DNA of 64,000 nucleotides from Corynebacterium sp. CNJ-954 (GTDB lineage: Bacteria > Actinomycetota > Actinomycetes > Mycobacteriales > Mycobacteriaceae), in the NCBI RefSeq assembly GCF_001942345.1, contig NZ_MKKI01000041.1:186001-250000 (forward strand). The letters run 5' to 3'. Shown here in pieces: positions 17,227 through 26,509 of this stretch (positions are counted from its first letter, which is position 1; each line of letters begins with the position of its first letter). The notes beneath the pieces are model-generated. The model had not been told where the DNA came from and did not search any database. It saw only the letters and a list, made by a program, of their open reading frames with translations. Made by a program: the position numbers and the translations under genes.

Positions 17227-18435
17227 ATGAAAACCACCCGTACCGTCTCCACCGTCTCCACCGTGACCGCCGGCACCGTCGCCGTGGTCACTACCTTCGC
17301 CCTCACCGCCTGTGGTGACGACAGCGACTCGTCCACAGCCTCCGGTTACGACGGTGAGGTCGGCACCACTGACCTCTCGTCGGTCTGCCCGTCCACCGTC
17401 GTCGTCCAGACCGACTGGTTCCCCGAGGCCGAACACGGCCACCTCTACGAGCAGCTCAACTACGGCGGCGAGGGACGTGACGCGGTCACCGTCGACGCCG
17501 AGGGCAAGGTCGTCAGCGGCCCCCTCTTCGACGGCGAGAACGGCTATACCGGGGTGGATCTGGAGATCCGCTCCGGCGGCCCGGCGATCGGCAACCAGAA
17601 CGTGACCTCACAGATGTACCAGGATCCGGACATCCTGCTCGGCTACGTCGACACCGACCAGTCCATCCAGAACTCCGACAGCATGCCCACCACCGGGGTG
17701 ATGACCACCCTGGACAAGAGTCCGCAGATGATCATGTGGGATCCGGGGACCTACCCGGACGTCGACGAGATCGCCGACCTCAAGGGTGAGGACGCGACCG
17801 TCCTGACCTTCTCGAACATGTCCTACATCAAGTACCTCACCGGTGCCGGCATCCTCGACGGGTCCCAGATCGACGAGAGCTACGACGGCTCCCCGGCCAC
17901 CTTCGTCGCCGCCGACGGTGCCGACGCCCAGCAGGGCTACTCCTCCTCCGAGCCCTACAACTACGAGAACGAGGTGCAGGGCTGGATGAAGCCGGTGGAC
18001 TACCAGCTCATCCACGACGCCGGGTTCCCGACCTACAAGTCCGCCCTCGCCGCGAAGACAGCTGACCTGGAAGACGCCGCGACGACCGACTGCCTCTCCG
18101 AACTGGTCCCGGTCCTGCAACGCGGCGTGAAGTCCTACATGGAGGACCCCGCGGCCACCAACGAGCTGATCGTCAAAGCCGTCGGGGATTTCAACGCCGA
18201 GTGGGTGTACGGCGACGGCAACGCCGGGTACGGCCACCAGAAGATGCTGGACGAGGAGCTCGTTGCCGATGGCTCCGACGGTGTGCTCGGCTCCTTCGAC
18301 GAGGGCCGCGTCAACGAGGTGCTCGACATCGTCACCCCGATCTTCGATGAACAGAACACCCCGGTGAAGGACGGTGTGACCACCGACGAGCTGGCCACCA
18401 ACGAGTTCCTCGACGAGAGCGTCTCGCTCTCATGA
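17227..18435 (+). CDS. ABC transporter substrate-binding lipoprotein
   Basis: 402-residue exported receptor for the preceding importer. It has a signal peptide with a lipobox (FALTACGDD), so the mature protein is anchored through the Cys. VVVQTDWFPEAEHGHLYEQLNYGG resembles the start of the periplasmic-binding-protein type 2 domain of the NMT1/TauA class (water-loving loop VQTDWFPEAEHG). It is rich in Asp and Gly, as usual for secreted actinobacterial proteins. ATG 17227 is preceded by GAACCGGAGA. The stop overlaps the next gene by 4 bp. Some members of this class bind thiamine-precursor-like pyrimidines, which would fit the operon, but ligand choice is not readable. Confidence 0.88.
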   Translation: MKTTRTVSTVSTVTAGTVAVVTTFALTACGDDSDSSTASGYDGEVGTTDLSSVCPSTVVVQTDWFPEAEHGHLYEQLNYGGEGRDAVTVDAEGKVVSGPLFDGENGYTGVDLEIRSGGPAIGNQNVTSQMYQDPDILLGYVDTDQSIQNSDSMPTTGVMTTLDKSPQMIMWDPGTYPDVDEIADLKGEDATVLTFSNMSYIKYLTGAGILDGSQIDESYDGSPATFVAADGADAQQGYSSSEPYNYENEVQGWMKPVDYQLIHDAGFPTYKSALAAKTADLEDAATTDCLSELVPVLQRGVKSYMEDPAATNELIVKAVGDFNAEWVYGDGNAGYGHQKMLDEELVADGSDGVLGSFDEGRVNEVLDIVTPIFDEQNTPVKDGVTTDELATNEFLDESVSLS

Positions 18436-19857
18436 GCGCATCCACGACACCACAGCTCGGTGTACGCGTCGAGACCGACACCGACCATGTCTTCGCCACC
18501 GCCACACCGGACGGACGCCCCGACTTCACCGCAGACGACATCGACGCCCTGGTTGACGACCTCATCGCCGTCCTCGGACCACGCGGGGTCAGCCAGCTGC
18601 CCCGCGCGATCGCCCGGGCATCCCGCGACGGCTCCGGCATGAGCCCGGTCCTGTCCGCCCAGCTCGCCGCCGGGGAAATCGGTACCCCGGACGTGGTCTG
18701 CTACCCCCGGCGCGTCGACGAGGTACCCGAGATCATGCGCGCCGCCGTCCGACGCGGTGTACCGGTCACCACCCGCGGCAAAGGCACCGGCAACTACGGC
18801 CAGGTGCTGCCCCGTTTCGGTGGTCTGGTGCTCGACATGACCTCATTGACCAGGATCCACGGGCTGGATCCGGAGTCCGGCACGATCACCGCCGACGCCG
18901 GGGCGAGGATGCTCGCTCTCGAGCAGTACGCCTGGGAGCACGACCACCAGCTGTGGATGTACCCGTCCACCGTGCAGTCCACCCTCGGGGGCTTCCTCGG
19001 CGGCGGTTCGGCCGGTACCGGCACCATCGTGCACGGACGCAACCACCAGGGCTTCGTCACCGCCGTGGACATCGTCCCCGCCACCGCGGACGCCCGGATC
19101 ATCCACCTGGAGGACGACGACGCCCAACCGTTCGTGCACACCTACGGCGTCGCCGGGATCATCGTGCGCGCCACCGTACGCGTCGAACAGCTGCAGGACT
19201 GGCGGTGCGTGTACGCGTCCTTCGGATCGACCCGGTCCGCCTTCGACGCGCCCGCGCAGTGCTGGACGCCCGGTTGCAGCCGCGGCTGATGTCCGCCGAC
19301 GGCGCGGAGATCGTCGACGCGCTACCGGACGATCCTGCGCTCGTGCGTGGCCGGGCCAGCCTACGCGGCATCGTCGACGCGGGAGAGGCGGAGGACGTCG
19401 TCGCGATCGTGGAGTCCCATGGAGGCCGGATCGAGGACGTCCGCGAGGGCATCACCGAGTCCGTGCGTCTGTCCACGATCTCCTACAACCACCCGACGTG
19501 GTGGCTGCAGAAGAACCAGCCCGGGCGCTGGTTCCACATGGAGTGCCAGGCAACGCCGTGGTCGACCGGCTCGAGGAGGTCGAGGCGGTGTTCTCGACAC
19601 CGGACGGCGATGGCCTGTTCCACCTGGAGGTCGGCAACAACATGATGTTCGGCATGCTCAACGGACGGCTCGGTGAGGACGAGAGCGTGGACGACCTCAA
19701 GGACCGGATCCTCACCGGTGTGCCGGAGCTGACCTCCCTCGGCGTGGGCGTGCATTCCCCGCACCAGTGGTACATCGACCTGGAACCCGAGCGTGTACGG
19801 GTGCTGGCCGACACCTCCGACCCGCACGGCATCCTCAACCCCGGGAGGTGGATGTGA
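18432..19857 (+). CDS. FAD-binding oxidoreductase, PCMH/VAO type (two frame interruptions)
   Basis: Flavoprotein oxidase/dehydrogenase of the FAD_binding_4 class. The N-terminal half shows DVVCYPRRVDEVPEIMRAAVRRGVPVTTRGKGTGNYGQVLP, GGLVLDMTSL, and the FAD-contact segment MYPSTVQSTLGGFLGGGSAGTG. The frame breaks near 19250 and again near 19549; single added bases (GCG-GCC and CAG-GGC) restore FDAARAVLDARLQPRLM.. and HMECQGNAVVDRLEE.., then a C-terminus ending HGILNPGRWM, a standard flavoprotein ending. Corrected length is about 475 residues. Starts by overlapping the lipoprotein stop (ATGA) and ends overlapping the creatininase gene. Reaction presumably oxidises the imported compound or a product (inference). 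Confidence 0.83.
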
Positions 19858-20642
19858 TCAGCGCGTCCCGGCGCTTCGCCGACCTGACGACCGCCGAGGT
19901 CCCCGCCGTTCTCTCGGAGGACAGCGTGCTGGTGCTGCCGACCGGGGCGATCGAACCCCACGGCCCGCACCTGCCCGTGTCGACCGACCTGACCGTCGCT
20001 GACGCTGTCGCGTCCGAGGCGGTGACGCAGGCCGCCGCCTCCGGCACCGACGTCTGGCTGCTGCCACCACTGGCGTACACCAAGTCCGACGAACATGCGC
20101 TGCTTCCCGGCACGATGTGGCTGCGTCCCGAGACCTTCTTCCAGACGGTGGTCGACCTCGGGCGGTCCATCGCCGCGACCCCGGCCAGGCGACTGTTGTT
20201 CGTCAACTGCCACGGCGGGAACTCCGCGCTGCTGGGCGTGGCGCTGCGGGAACTGCGCAGACGCTTCGACCTGCACACCTTCCTGATGTCCGGCCCTGCC
20301 CTGCCCGGGGAGACCGAACGCGGTATCGGGGTGCACGCCGGCTGGGCGGAGACCTCCATGATGCTGCACATCGCCCCGGACCTGGTGGACATGTCCGCCG
20401 CCAACGTCCTGGGCCCGCAGGTCGCCGACACCGTCGCCGACTGCTCACACATCGGCTTCGGCGCCCCGGGTCGCGCGGTGACCTTCGGGTGGTTGTCCAC
20501 CGACCTGTCGGAGTCCGGAGTCGTCGGCGATCCCACCGGGGCGTCCTCCGAGGTCGGTAGGCGGCTGTTCACGCAGCGCGTCGACGAGATCGTCGCCGCC
20601 CTGCCCGAGATCGCGTCCTTCACCCCGGGAGGCCGGCATTGA
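19854..20642 (+). CDS. Creatininase-family amidohydrolase
   Basis: 262-residue cytoplasmic metal hydrolase. Members open cyclic amides (creatinine to creatine) or deformylate and hydrolyse cyclic intermediates. Metal and catalytic residues in family order: Glu34 and His36 (PTGAIEPHGPHLPVSTD), Asp45, His120 (NCHGGNSALL) and Glu166 (HAGWAETSMM). Start GTG 19854 is set by the GTGA overlap with the flavoprotein stop and GGGAGG just before; the longer open frame upstream has no support. Overlaps the next gene by 4 bp. Its presence with deaminase-like enzymes supports ring cleavage of a nitrogen heterocycle. Confidence 0.9.
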   Translation: MISASRRFADLTTAEVPAVLSEDSVLVLPTGAIEPHGPHLPVSTDLTVADAVASEAVTQAAASGTDVWLLPPLAYTKSDEHALLPGTMWLRPETFFQTVVDLGRSIAATPARRLLFVNCHGGNSALLGVALRELRRRFDLHTFLMSGPALPGETERGIGVHAGWAETSMMLHIAPDLVDMSAANVLGPQVADTVADCSHIGFGAPGRAVTFGWLSTDLSESGVVGDPTGASSEVGRRLFTQRVDEIVAALPEIASFTPGGRH

Positions 20643-21220
20643 CGGCGATGACTCCGTCGCGCCTGTTCCTCGACCACCTCGAGGAGTCGCCGTCCGTCCC
20701 GACCCTGATGACACTGGCGACGGTGGGCACGGACGGCTACCCGCGGACGCGCACCGTGATGGTGTCCGGGGTCGGTGAGGACGGCCGCGTGTGCTTCCAC
20801 ACCGACGCCAGGTCGCAGAAGGTCCGGGACCTCGCAGCATGCCCGAAGGCGTCGCTGACGGTGCTGTCTGCGGAAGGGGCATGGCAGGTCACCGTCATCG
20901 GCGACGTCGTCCCCGACACCCGGGCCGGTGAACGCACCGCCTTCACCCGGCGGTCCCGCTACCTGCAACTGCTCGCATGGCTCAACGACGCCGACCTCGC
21001 CGCGAAGCCGGCGGAGGAGCGCCACCGCCTCTGGGCCGAGTTCGACCATGCCCACCCGGACCTCGCGGAGCAGGCCCCTCCGGAGACGTGGATCGGCTTC
21101 GCGGTCGTCCCGCGCGAGTACCTGTTCTGGTCCGCAGACGCCGCCGGGCCGTCCCGTCGCGTGCGGTACACGCGTACCACCACTGATTCTCACTGGACCC
21201 AGGAGGTTCTCCCCGGATGA
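20639..21220 (+). CDS. PNPOx-family FMN-dependent oxidase, second copy
   Basis: 193-residue split-barrel flavoprotein, clear paralogue of the protein at 9708-10268 (shared LMTLATVGTDGYPRTRTV, FHTDARSQKVRDL, RYLQLLAWLND, VPREYLFWS). TTG 20639 is chosen because GGGAGG lies 6 nt upstream and it overlaps the creatininase stop (TTGA); ATG 20648 is the alternative. Lying in mid-operon with 4-bp overlaps on both sides, it is likely to supply an oxidation or flavin-handling step of the same pathway. Whether the two copies are interchangeable cannot be told. Confidence 0.85.
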   Translation: MTAMTPSRLFLDHLEESPSVPTLMTLATVGTDGYPRTRTVMVSGVGEDGRVCFHTDARSQKVRDLAACPKASLTVLSAEGAWQVTVIGDVVPDTRAGERTAFTRRSRYLQLLAWLNDADLAAKPAEERHRLWAEFDHAHPDLAEQAPPETWIGFAVVPREYLFWSADAAGPSRRVRYTRTTTDSHWTQEVLPG

Positions 21221-22614
21221 ACACCCCCACCCTGTTCACCAACGCCGTCATCATCCCGGTCGATCCCGCGCAACCCCGGTGGTTCAGTGGCTGGCTCTCC
21301 GTCGGCGACGACGGCCGCATCGACGGCCTCGGTGACGGCACCCCACCGCAGACCGTCGCGACGTCGTCCCCGGACACCACGGTCGTCGACCTCGACGGCG
21401 CCTTCCTCGCCCCGGGGTTCGTCTCCGCGCACAGCCACATCTACACCGGTGGCATGCGCGGGGTGGAGCACTCCTCCCCGCTGTACAGGTGGGTCACGCA
21501 GAACAGTGCGATGCTGGCCAACGCCGACCCGGAGACCATGTACTGGCTCTCCCGGGCCGGCGGGTTGGATCACCTCGCGTCCGGTATCACCTCGGTGTAC
21601 AACTTCACCCAGTCCCGGGTGATCTGCCGCTTCGACTACGACACCTCCACCCTGAAGGCCGTGAAGGTCCACGAGCCGGACTTCGTGACCCGGCAGATCG
21701 ACGGCGTGGCCGATGCCGGCATCCGCTTCGTCACGTCGGTGCGCGTCGACGACGAACAGCTCCCCGAGCAGGACGCGTTCGACGCCTTCGGGGTGGCGAT
21801 GACCCACCTCGACGAGATCGACCCGGCGTTGAACCTGGGCGGCTCGGTGTACGGCGCCGTGCAGTGGGCCTCCGCCGCCGTCACCGCCGAGCGGGAGAAG
21901 ACCCTCATGGAGAAGTGGGGCATCACCAACCAGGCACACTTCGTGGAGACCGCCGAGCAGATCGACGTCCAGCAGTCCAAGTTCGACTGGTACGACGAGG
22001 CCGGGGTTCTCGGAAGCAATTTCGCCTTCGGCCACTTCGTCCACCCCACCGAACGCATGGTGGACCGCGTGGTCGAATCAGGCGCCTCGGTGGTGTGGCA
22101 GGCGATGTCCAACGGGCGCCTGGGCTCCGGCATCGCCGACATCGTGTCCCTGCTGGGTCGCGGCGTGACCGTGGGCATGGGCGTGGACGACCAGTCCTGC
22201 ACCGACACCTCCGACCCCTTCGAGAACATGCGCACCGGACTGTTCACCCAGCGTGCCGTCCACTCCGATGCATCGATCATGGCCGTGGACGACGTTCTGC
22301 ACCTGCACACCCTCGGCTCAGCCCGGTCCGTGGGAGTGGATGACAAGGTGGGCTCGTTGGAGGTCGGCAAGTTTGCCGACCTGGTGGTCGTGGATCCCCG
22401 CGATCCGGCGACCGGGCCGGTGTGGGACCCGGTGGCGACATACGTACTGGCCTGCGGGCTGCGCCACCTGAGGACGGTGTACGTCGGCGGCGAGGTGGTG
22501 TACGGCCCGTCTGCGTCCGCACCCTCGGGTGTCGATGCTGCGGAGGTCAACCGCCTGGCGGACGAGGGCATGGTCCGCTCCGCCGCAGCCGGCGGGTTCA
22601 CCCCGGCGTTGTAA
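21217..22614 (+). CDS. Amidohydrolase-family deaminase (AtzA/guanine deaminase-like)
   Basis: 465-residue metal-dependent amidohydrolase with an intact site: LAPGFVSAHSHIYTGG (HxH), TNQAHFVETAEQ (His and Glu), NFAFGHFVHPTERM (His) and VGMGVDDQSCTDTSDPF (catalytic Asp). The C-terminal composite beta domain is present (VGSLEVGKFADLVVVDPRDP). This contrasts with the ligand-poor relative at 11398-12654. ATG 21217 overlaps the stop of the PNPOx-like gene. Last gene of the operon; an inverted repeat at 22626-22691 follows 12 bp after the stop and may end the transcript. Substrate likely an aminated heterocycle (inference). Confidence 0.9.
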   Translation: MNTPTLFTNAVIIPVDPAQPRWFSGWLSVGDDGRIDGLGDGTPPQTVATSSPDTTVVDLDGAFLAPGFVSAHSHIYTGGMRGVEHSSPLYRWVTQNSAMLANADPETMYWLSRAGGLDHLASGITSVYNFTQSRVICRFDYDTSTLKAVKVHEPDFVTRQIDGVADAGIRFVTSVRVDDEQLPEQDAFDAFGVAMTHLDEIDPALNLGGSVYGAVQWASAAVTAEREKTLMEKWGITNQAHFVETAEQIDVQQSKFDWYDEAGVLGSNFAFGHFVHPTERMVDRVVESGASVVWQAMSNGRLGSGIADIVSLLGRGVTVGMGVDDQSCTDTSDPFENMRTGLFTQRAVHSDASIMAVDDVLHLHTLGSARSVGVDDKVGSLEVGKFADLVVVDPRDPATGPVWDPVATYVLACGLRHLRTVYVGGEVVYGPSASAPSGVDAAEVNRLADEGMVRSAAAGGFTPAL

Positions 22615-22625
22615 GGGTGAACGGC

Positions 22626-22691
22626 AGCATCTGAGTCACCGCCCACAACGGTTCACGGCTCCGGATCGTTCTGGGCGGTGACTCAGATGCT
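22626..22691. repeat. Palindromic repeat, copy 1 (20-bp perfect arms)
   Basis: Arms 22626-22645 and 22672-22691 are exact reverse complements (core CATCTGAGTCACCGCC) with further AACG/CGTT pairing inside. No T-run follows. The same outer sequence recurs at 24961-25026. Placed between two plus-strand genes it may terminate the catabolic operon, but its kinship with copy 2 marks it as a dispersed intergenic element. Confidence 0.8.
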
Positions 22692-22717
22692 CACCGCAGG
22701 GGGAGGCACATGAAACA

Positions 22718-23731
22718 ATGGTCGCCATGCCATCGAAGCACTTGCGAATCACCGTCATCGGCGCCGGCGTGATCGGCCTGTCCTGCGCTTATGAACTCGC
22801 CGAAGCCGGTCACGAGGTCACCGTCATCGCTGACCATGGCCCCGGCGACACAGTGTCCGCGCTGGCAGGAGCACTGTGGTTCCCGTACCACGCAGCAGGC
22901 ACGGAACAGGTAGTCGAACGGTCGCTGCGACGGTTCGTGGAGTTGGCCGCCCTCGGAGACACCAGCGCCGACACCGCCACCGATGACTTCACCGACGACG
23001 TACCACCGGTGCAGATGCGCACCGGTGTCCTGCATGAGCGACTTGATCCGCCGGACCGCTCCTGGGTCGCGCCGGTGGTGGAGGTGCTCGGCGACGACGC
23101 GGTCCAGCCGGTCGACGGCGGCGTGCGTGCCACCCTGCCGATGATCATGACCTCGCGTTACCTCGCCTGGCTGATGGATACCTGCCGGATGAACGGCGTG
23201 GCCTTCCAGTGGCGCACGGTTGCCTCGCTGGAGGAGCTCATGGGGACGACGGATGCGGTCGTCATCGCCGGCGGTTTACGCGGCGGCGAGCTTCTCGGTG
23301 GGGACGACGCGGTCACCCCGGTGCGTGGACAGCTGATGCTCTTCGCCAACGGTGACGGCGGGGAGGACGGCCCGCTGCTGACCGACTGGGTCGTGGACTC
23401 CGACGACCCGTCACGCATGACGTACGTCTTCCCCCGTGAAGATGATATCGCCGTCGGCGGGACGTCTGAGCCAGGCTCGTGGGACGAGACCCCGGACCAG
23501 GCCACGGCCGAGGCCATCCTGGCCCGGGCGGAGGCTCTGGTCCCCGAGCTCACGGAGTTGCCGGTCATCGGCCACGGCGCGGGGCTACGTCCGGCACGCG
23601 AGACGGTGCGGATCGAGCATGTCGACGGGTACGACCTGCCGGTCATCGCCGCGTACGGGCACGGCGGCGCGGGCGTGACACTGTCCTGGGGCACCGCCGA
23701 GCGTGTCGTGGAACTCGTCGGCGAGCTGTAG
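22718..23731 (+). CDS. FAD-dependent D-amino-acid oxidase family protein
   Basis: 337-residue flavoenzyme of the DAO/glycine-oxidase type that would oxidatively deaminate a D-amino acid. The N-terminal dinucleotide fold is RITVIGAGVIGLSCAYELAEAGHEVTVIAD, followed by SALAGALWFPYHA, and the C-terminal active-site/FAD stretch GLRPARETVRIEHV..VIAAYGHGGAGVTLSWGTAERV. These match D-amino-acid oxidases, including the Arg that holds the substrate carboxylate (GLRPARE). ATG 22718 follows GGGAGG at 11 nt; ATG 22727 is possible. It lies just after palindrome copy 1, so it may be separate from the upstream operon. Confidence 0.88.
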   Translation: MVAMPSKHLRITVIGAGVIGLSCAYELAEAGHEVTVIADHGPGDTVSALAGALWFPYHAAGTEQVVERSLRRFVELAALGDTSADTATDDFTDDVPPVQMRTGVLHERLDPPDRSWVAPVVEVLGDDAVQPVDGGVRATLPMIMTSRYLAWLMDTCRMNGVAFQWRTVASLEELMGTTDAVVIAGGLRGGELLGGDDAVTPVRGQLMLFANGDGGEDGPLLTDWVVDSDDPSRMTYVFPREDDIAVGGTSEPGSWDETPDQATAEAILARAEALVPELTELPVIGHGAGLRPARETVRIEHVDGYDLPVIAAYGHGGAGVTLSWGTAERVVELVGEL

Positions 23732-23790
23732 TTCTCCACAGGCTCTTCCACACCCTTTCGCTGGCGTGCCCTCTCGGCTTCACTGGTGTC

Positions 23791-24969
23791 ATGGGGGCGA
23801 GGACAGGAAAAACAACCGAGCAGCGGCGTCGCGAGTTCCGTGAGGAGAAACGGCGCCGGCGTCGATGGCTGGCGGCAGCACGCCGCGCGGGGCGGATTCC
23901 GGACGGCAGGGGCCTGGAGCACTCCATCAGAGTGCTGCCACGCCCCGTCCCGGAGCGTCGGGCCGAGGTACTGGCGTCGGGACGCGCCACGCAGACCACG
24001 GTCCGGCAACGGTTCCGTGACCTCACTCGCGGAGTGGTGGTTGATCTGTCCACCGAGGACATGCCGGAGGAGTTCCGCGTTCTCCCGGACGATTGCGGCG
24101 GCTTCGGCATCGACATCGTCACCCGCGCCCGCGCTCACTGGATGCTCAGTGTCGGCAGCGTCATCGGGTTCTGGGCAGCGGCGGCATTCCACGGTCTGCC
24201 GTTCTGGTGCGACGATGCGCCAGTGGTACTGCTGCGCGATGGCTCGCCACGGGGCGACGCCCGGTCCTGGGTTGCCGCCACCACGCCGCGGGTGCCGGTG
24301 TTCCGGCGCCACCGTACAGGGACTCCGGTGGTGCGCCCGGACCCGGAGTTCCCGGACCTCCGGGCCGTCAGCGCCGATGTCGCCGCAGGCCAGTGCCTCC
24401 ACTCGATTCTGAAGGGATCGCACGGCTGGGACGTTCCGCCTGTCCCCGGCCTGACGGACAGGGAAGTCCGTTCCATCCAGTTCATCGACGCCTTCTACCA
24501 GTGCACGTGGCTCACCGCTGAGAACATCCGGCGCGGATCGCGCAACTACGTGGATCGGAGGACCGTCGACAAACTGCTGGCGTTGTCGGACATCGGGGCA
24601 CAGTCTCCACGGGAGACACTCCTGCGGCTGTACACCCGTGACGTCCTGCCTGAGGGCTTCTCCTGGGCGTCACAGGTCACCGTACAGCTTGATCCGAAGG
24701 GCCGACCATGGAAACACCTGGTGGCAGATCTGGCCTGTGAGGAGTTGAAGGTCGCTCTGTTCTACGACGGTGCGTACCACCGTGCCGAGGAGAGGCGAGG
24801 CATCGACTTCGAGCAAGTTCACCGGCTTCAGGCGTTGCGATGGGAGTTCGCGCGGATTGACGCGCGGCTTCTTTCGGACGTACCTCAGATGATGGAGGAT
24901 GTCGACGAGGCGGTGGGGCGCGCCATTGATCGCGCGGATCCTCCTCTTCTGCCGAACCCCGACATCTGA
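23791..24969 (+). CDS. Hypothetical protein with C-terminal DUF559/Vsr-like endonuclease domain
   Basis: 392-residue protein with a strongly basic N-terminus (RRREFREEKRRRRRW) and a middle portion (VTRARAHWMLSVGSVIGFWAAAAFHGLPFW) like the AbiEi-type or related actinobacterial hypothetical proteins. The C-terminus ADLACEELKVALFYDGAYH, then RRGIDFEQVHRLQALRWEFARIDA, fits the DUF559 family (a Vsr-like PD-(D/E)XK fold) with acidic residues in FYDGAYH. These proteins are common in Corynebacterium and Mycobacterium but have no proven role. ATG 23791 has no clear Shine-Dalgarno sequence. Its stop lies inside the left arm of palindrome copy 2. Confidence 0.72.
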   Translation: MGARTGKTTEQRRREFREEKRRRRRWLAAARRAGRIPDGRGLEHSIRVLPRPVPERRAEVLASGRATQTTVRQRFRDLTRGVVVDLSTEDMPEEFRVLPDDCGGFGIDIVTRARAHWMLSVGSVIGFWAAAAFHGLPFWCDDAPVVLLRDGSPRGDARSWVAATTPRVPVFRRHRTGTPVVRPDPEFPDLRAVSADVAAGQCLHSILKGSHGWDVPPVPGLTDREVRSIQFIDAFYQCTWLTAENIRRGSRNYVDRRTVDKLLALSDIGAQSPRETLLRLYTRDVLPEGFSWASQVTVQLDPKGRPWKHLVADLACEELKVALFYDGAYHRAEERRGIDFEQVHRLQALRWEFARIDARLLSDVPQMMEDVDEAVGRAIDRADPPLLPNPDI

Positions 24970-25026
24970 GTCACCGCACAGAACGATCGTGAGATCAGAT
25001 TCGTTCTGTGCGGTGACTCAGATGTC
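24961..25026. terminator. Palindromic repeat, copy 2; bidirectional terminator (26-bp perfect arms)
   Basis: Arms 24961-24986 and 25001-25026 are exact reverse complements with a 14-nt loop. It lies between convergent genes and includes the stop codon of the DUF559-like gene, so it can terminate both. The outer 15 bases match copy 1 at 22626-22691. Confidence 0.8.
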
Positions 25027-26413
25027 CTAAGCCACGTCCCCGCTGGTGGAGTCAGCAGTATCCGTGGAACCGACGTAACTCCGCGACAGCCGCCGATACT
25101 GCGGCGTGCACATCGCCGCCACTGCCAGCACCACACAGAAGACCCCGGCGGCGACGAGAATCAGTGCGATGCCCCGGGAGTCGCCCGTCCCCAGCAACCA
25201 TTCCCACTGCCGGGCGCCCTGCTCCGTGTCGAGGTGCGGAATCACCCACCACTCCGCCAGCGGCGCAACCAGCAGCGCGGTCACCGGGGCGGTAGCGGCC
25301 TCGAAAGTCATGGCGAAGCCGAACACCCTGCCCTGTTTCCCGTAGCACCACCTTCTGGATGACCGTCTGCTCCGCCGCTTCGACGGCGGGGATGAACGCC
25401 ATCATCAGCCAGATGCCGACGACGAACAACCAGCCCCACTCGCGCAGCGTCATCAGGGCACCGACCACACCGATCCCGCCGGCGAAGAGCAGCATGGTGC
25501 GGATCGGGTTGCCGCCCAGTCCCCACTTCGCGATGACACCACCACCCACGAACAGTCCGGTAGAAGCCACGGCGAACCAGATCCCCCACCCCTGGACGCC
25601 GAAGAGGTCGATGCCGTACGGGTCCATCAGCGCCATCTGCACACCACCGAAGAGATTGTTGAGCGTGGTGAACAGGACCAGCGCGAGGAGCCCGGGGACG
25701 GCGATCACGGCGAGCCAGCCGCCACGGATGTCGACCCACCCCGTCGCGTCGTCCGACTGCAGGACCTCGTGCTCTGGGATGCGCACCGTAACCAGGTGCA
25801 GCAGGGTCAGCGCCATGACGGCCACCCCGATGAGCAGTGTCCAGCCCATGCCGAGGAAACCGACGGAGAGACCACTGAAGACACTGGTGACCAGCATCGC
25901 CATGCCTTGGACGGTGCCGACAAGACCGTTGGCGTTGGCCCGCCGCTCCTCGGGGACCAGCAGGGTGACGGTGGTGGACAGGGCGATGTTGCGGAGCTGT
26001 TCAACGACGGCCCCGGCGAGCAGGACGACGGCGAACACCCAGAACCACGGTGTGCCGAGGTCGGCGATCCGCCCCTCGCCGACGATGAAGAAGAACACGA
26101 TGTCCAGGAGGATCACCGTCAGCGCGGTCAGTGTGGCCCACACCATCACGTCCTTCTTGCGGAAGCGGTCGACGAGGGTGCCGAAGAGCATGCTGAACAC
26201 GGAGACGAACAGCATGTAGGACGCACCGATGACGCCGGTGGCGATGACGTTGCGGGTCTCGGCGTAGATCCAGAAGGTCAGGGCGAACCACAGGAAGCTG
26301 GTGGTGATGTTCGCGACGGCCGTGTTGACGAGGACGTTGAGGAAGATACGGAAACCGTCCGGCGGGACGGTGGGCGCTGCGGGGTTGGGCTGGGTCGGCG
26401 ACGGTGCGTTCAC
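25027..26413 (-). CDS. MFS transporter (frame interrupted at 25336-25338)
   Basis: Twelve-helix MFS carrier, downstream gene of the Rieske operon. The main frame gives FLNVLVNTAVANITTSFLWFALTFWIYAETRNV, loop SMLFGTLVDRFRKKDVMVWATL, then further helices, up to VIQKVVLRETG. The frame then fails; removing one base from the T3 run at 25336-25338 gives RE-QGRVFGFAMTFEAATAPVTALLVAPLAEWW and ends STSGDVA at 25027, the normal family C-terminus (the QGRVFG motif is typical). Corrected length is about 461 residues. ATG 26413 lies 97 bp after the reductase gene. Substrate unknown; the operon suggests uptake or export of the Rieske substrate or product. Confidence 0.83.
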
Positions 26414-26509
26414 GGGTCCGGCCTGTCTGTCGGTGCGGCGGAGAGAGCCGACGTGGATCTACAACCGTAGCCGACGGAACCGTCCCCGCGGAGGACCAGA
26501 GCGTGAAGG

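Noticed and set aside
22626..25026. Composite transposon bounded by the two palindromes
   Set aside because: No transposase, no target-site duplication visible, and each copy is itself a full palindrome; kept only as a repeat-pair observation.
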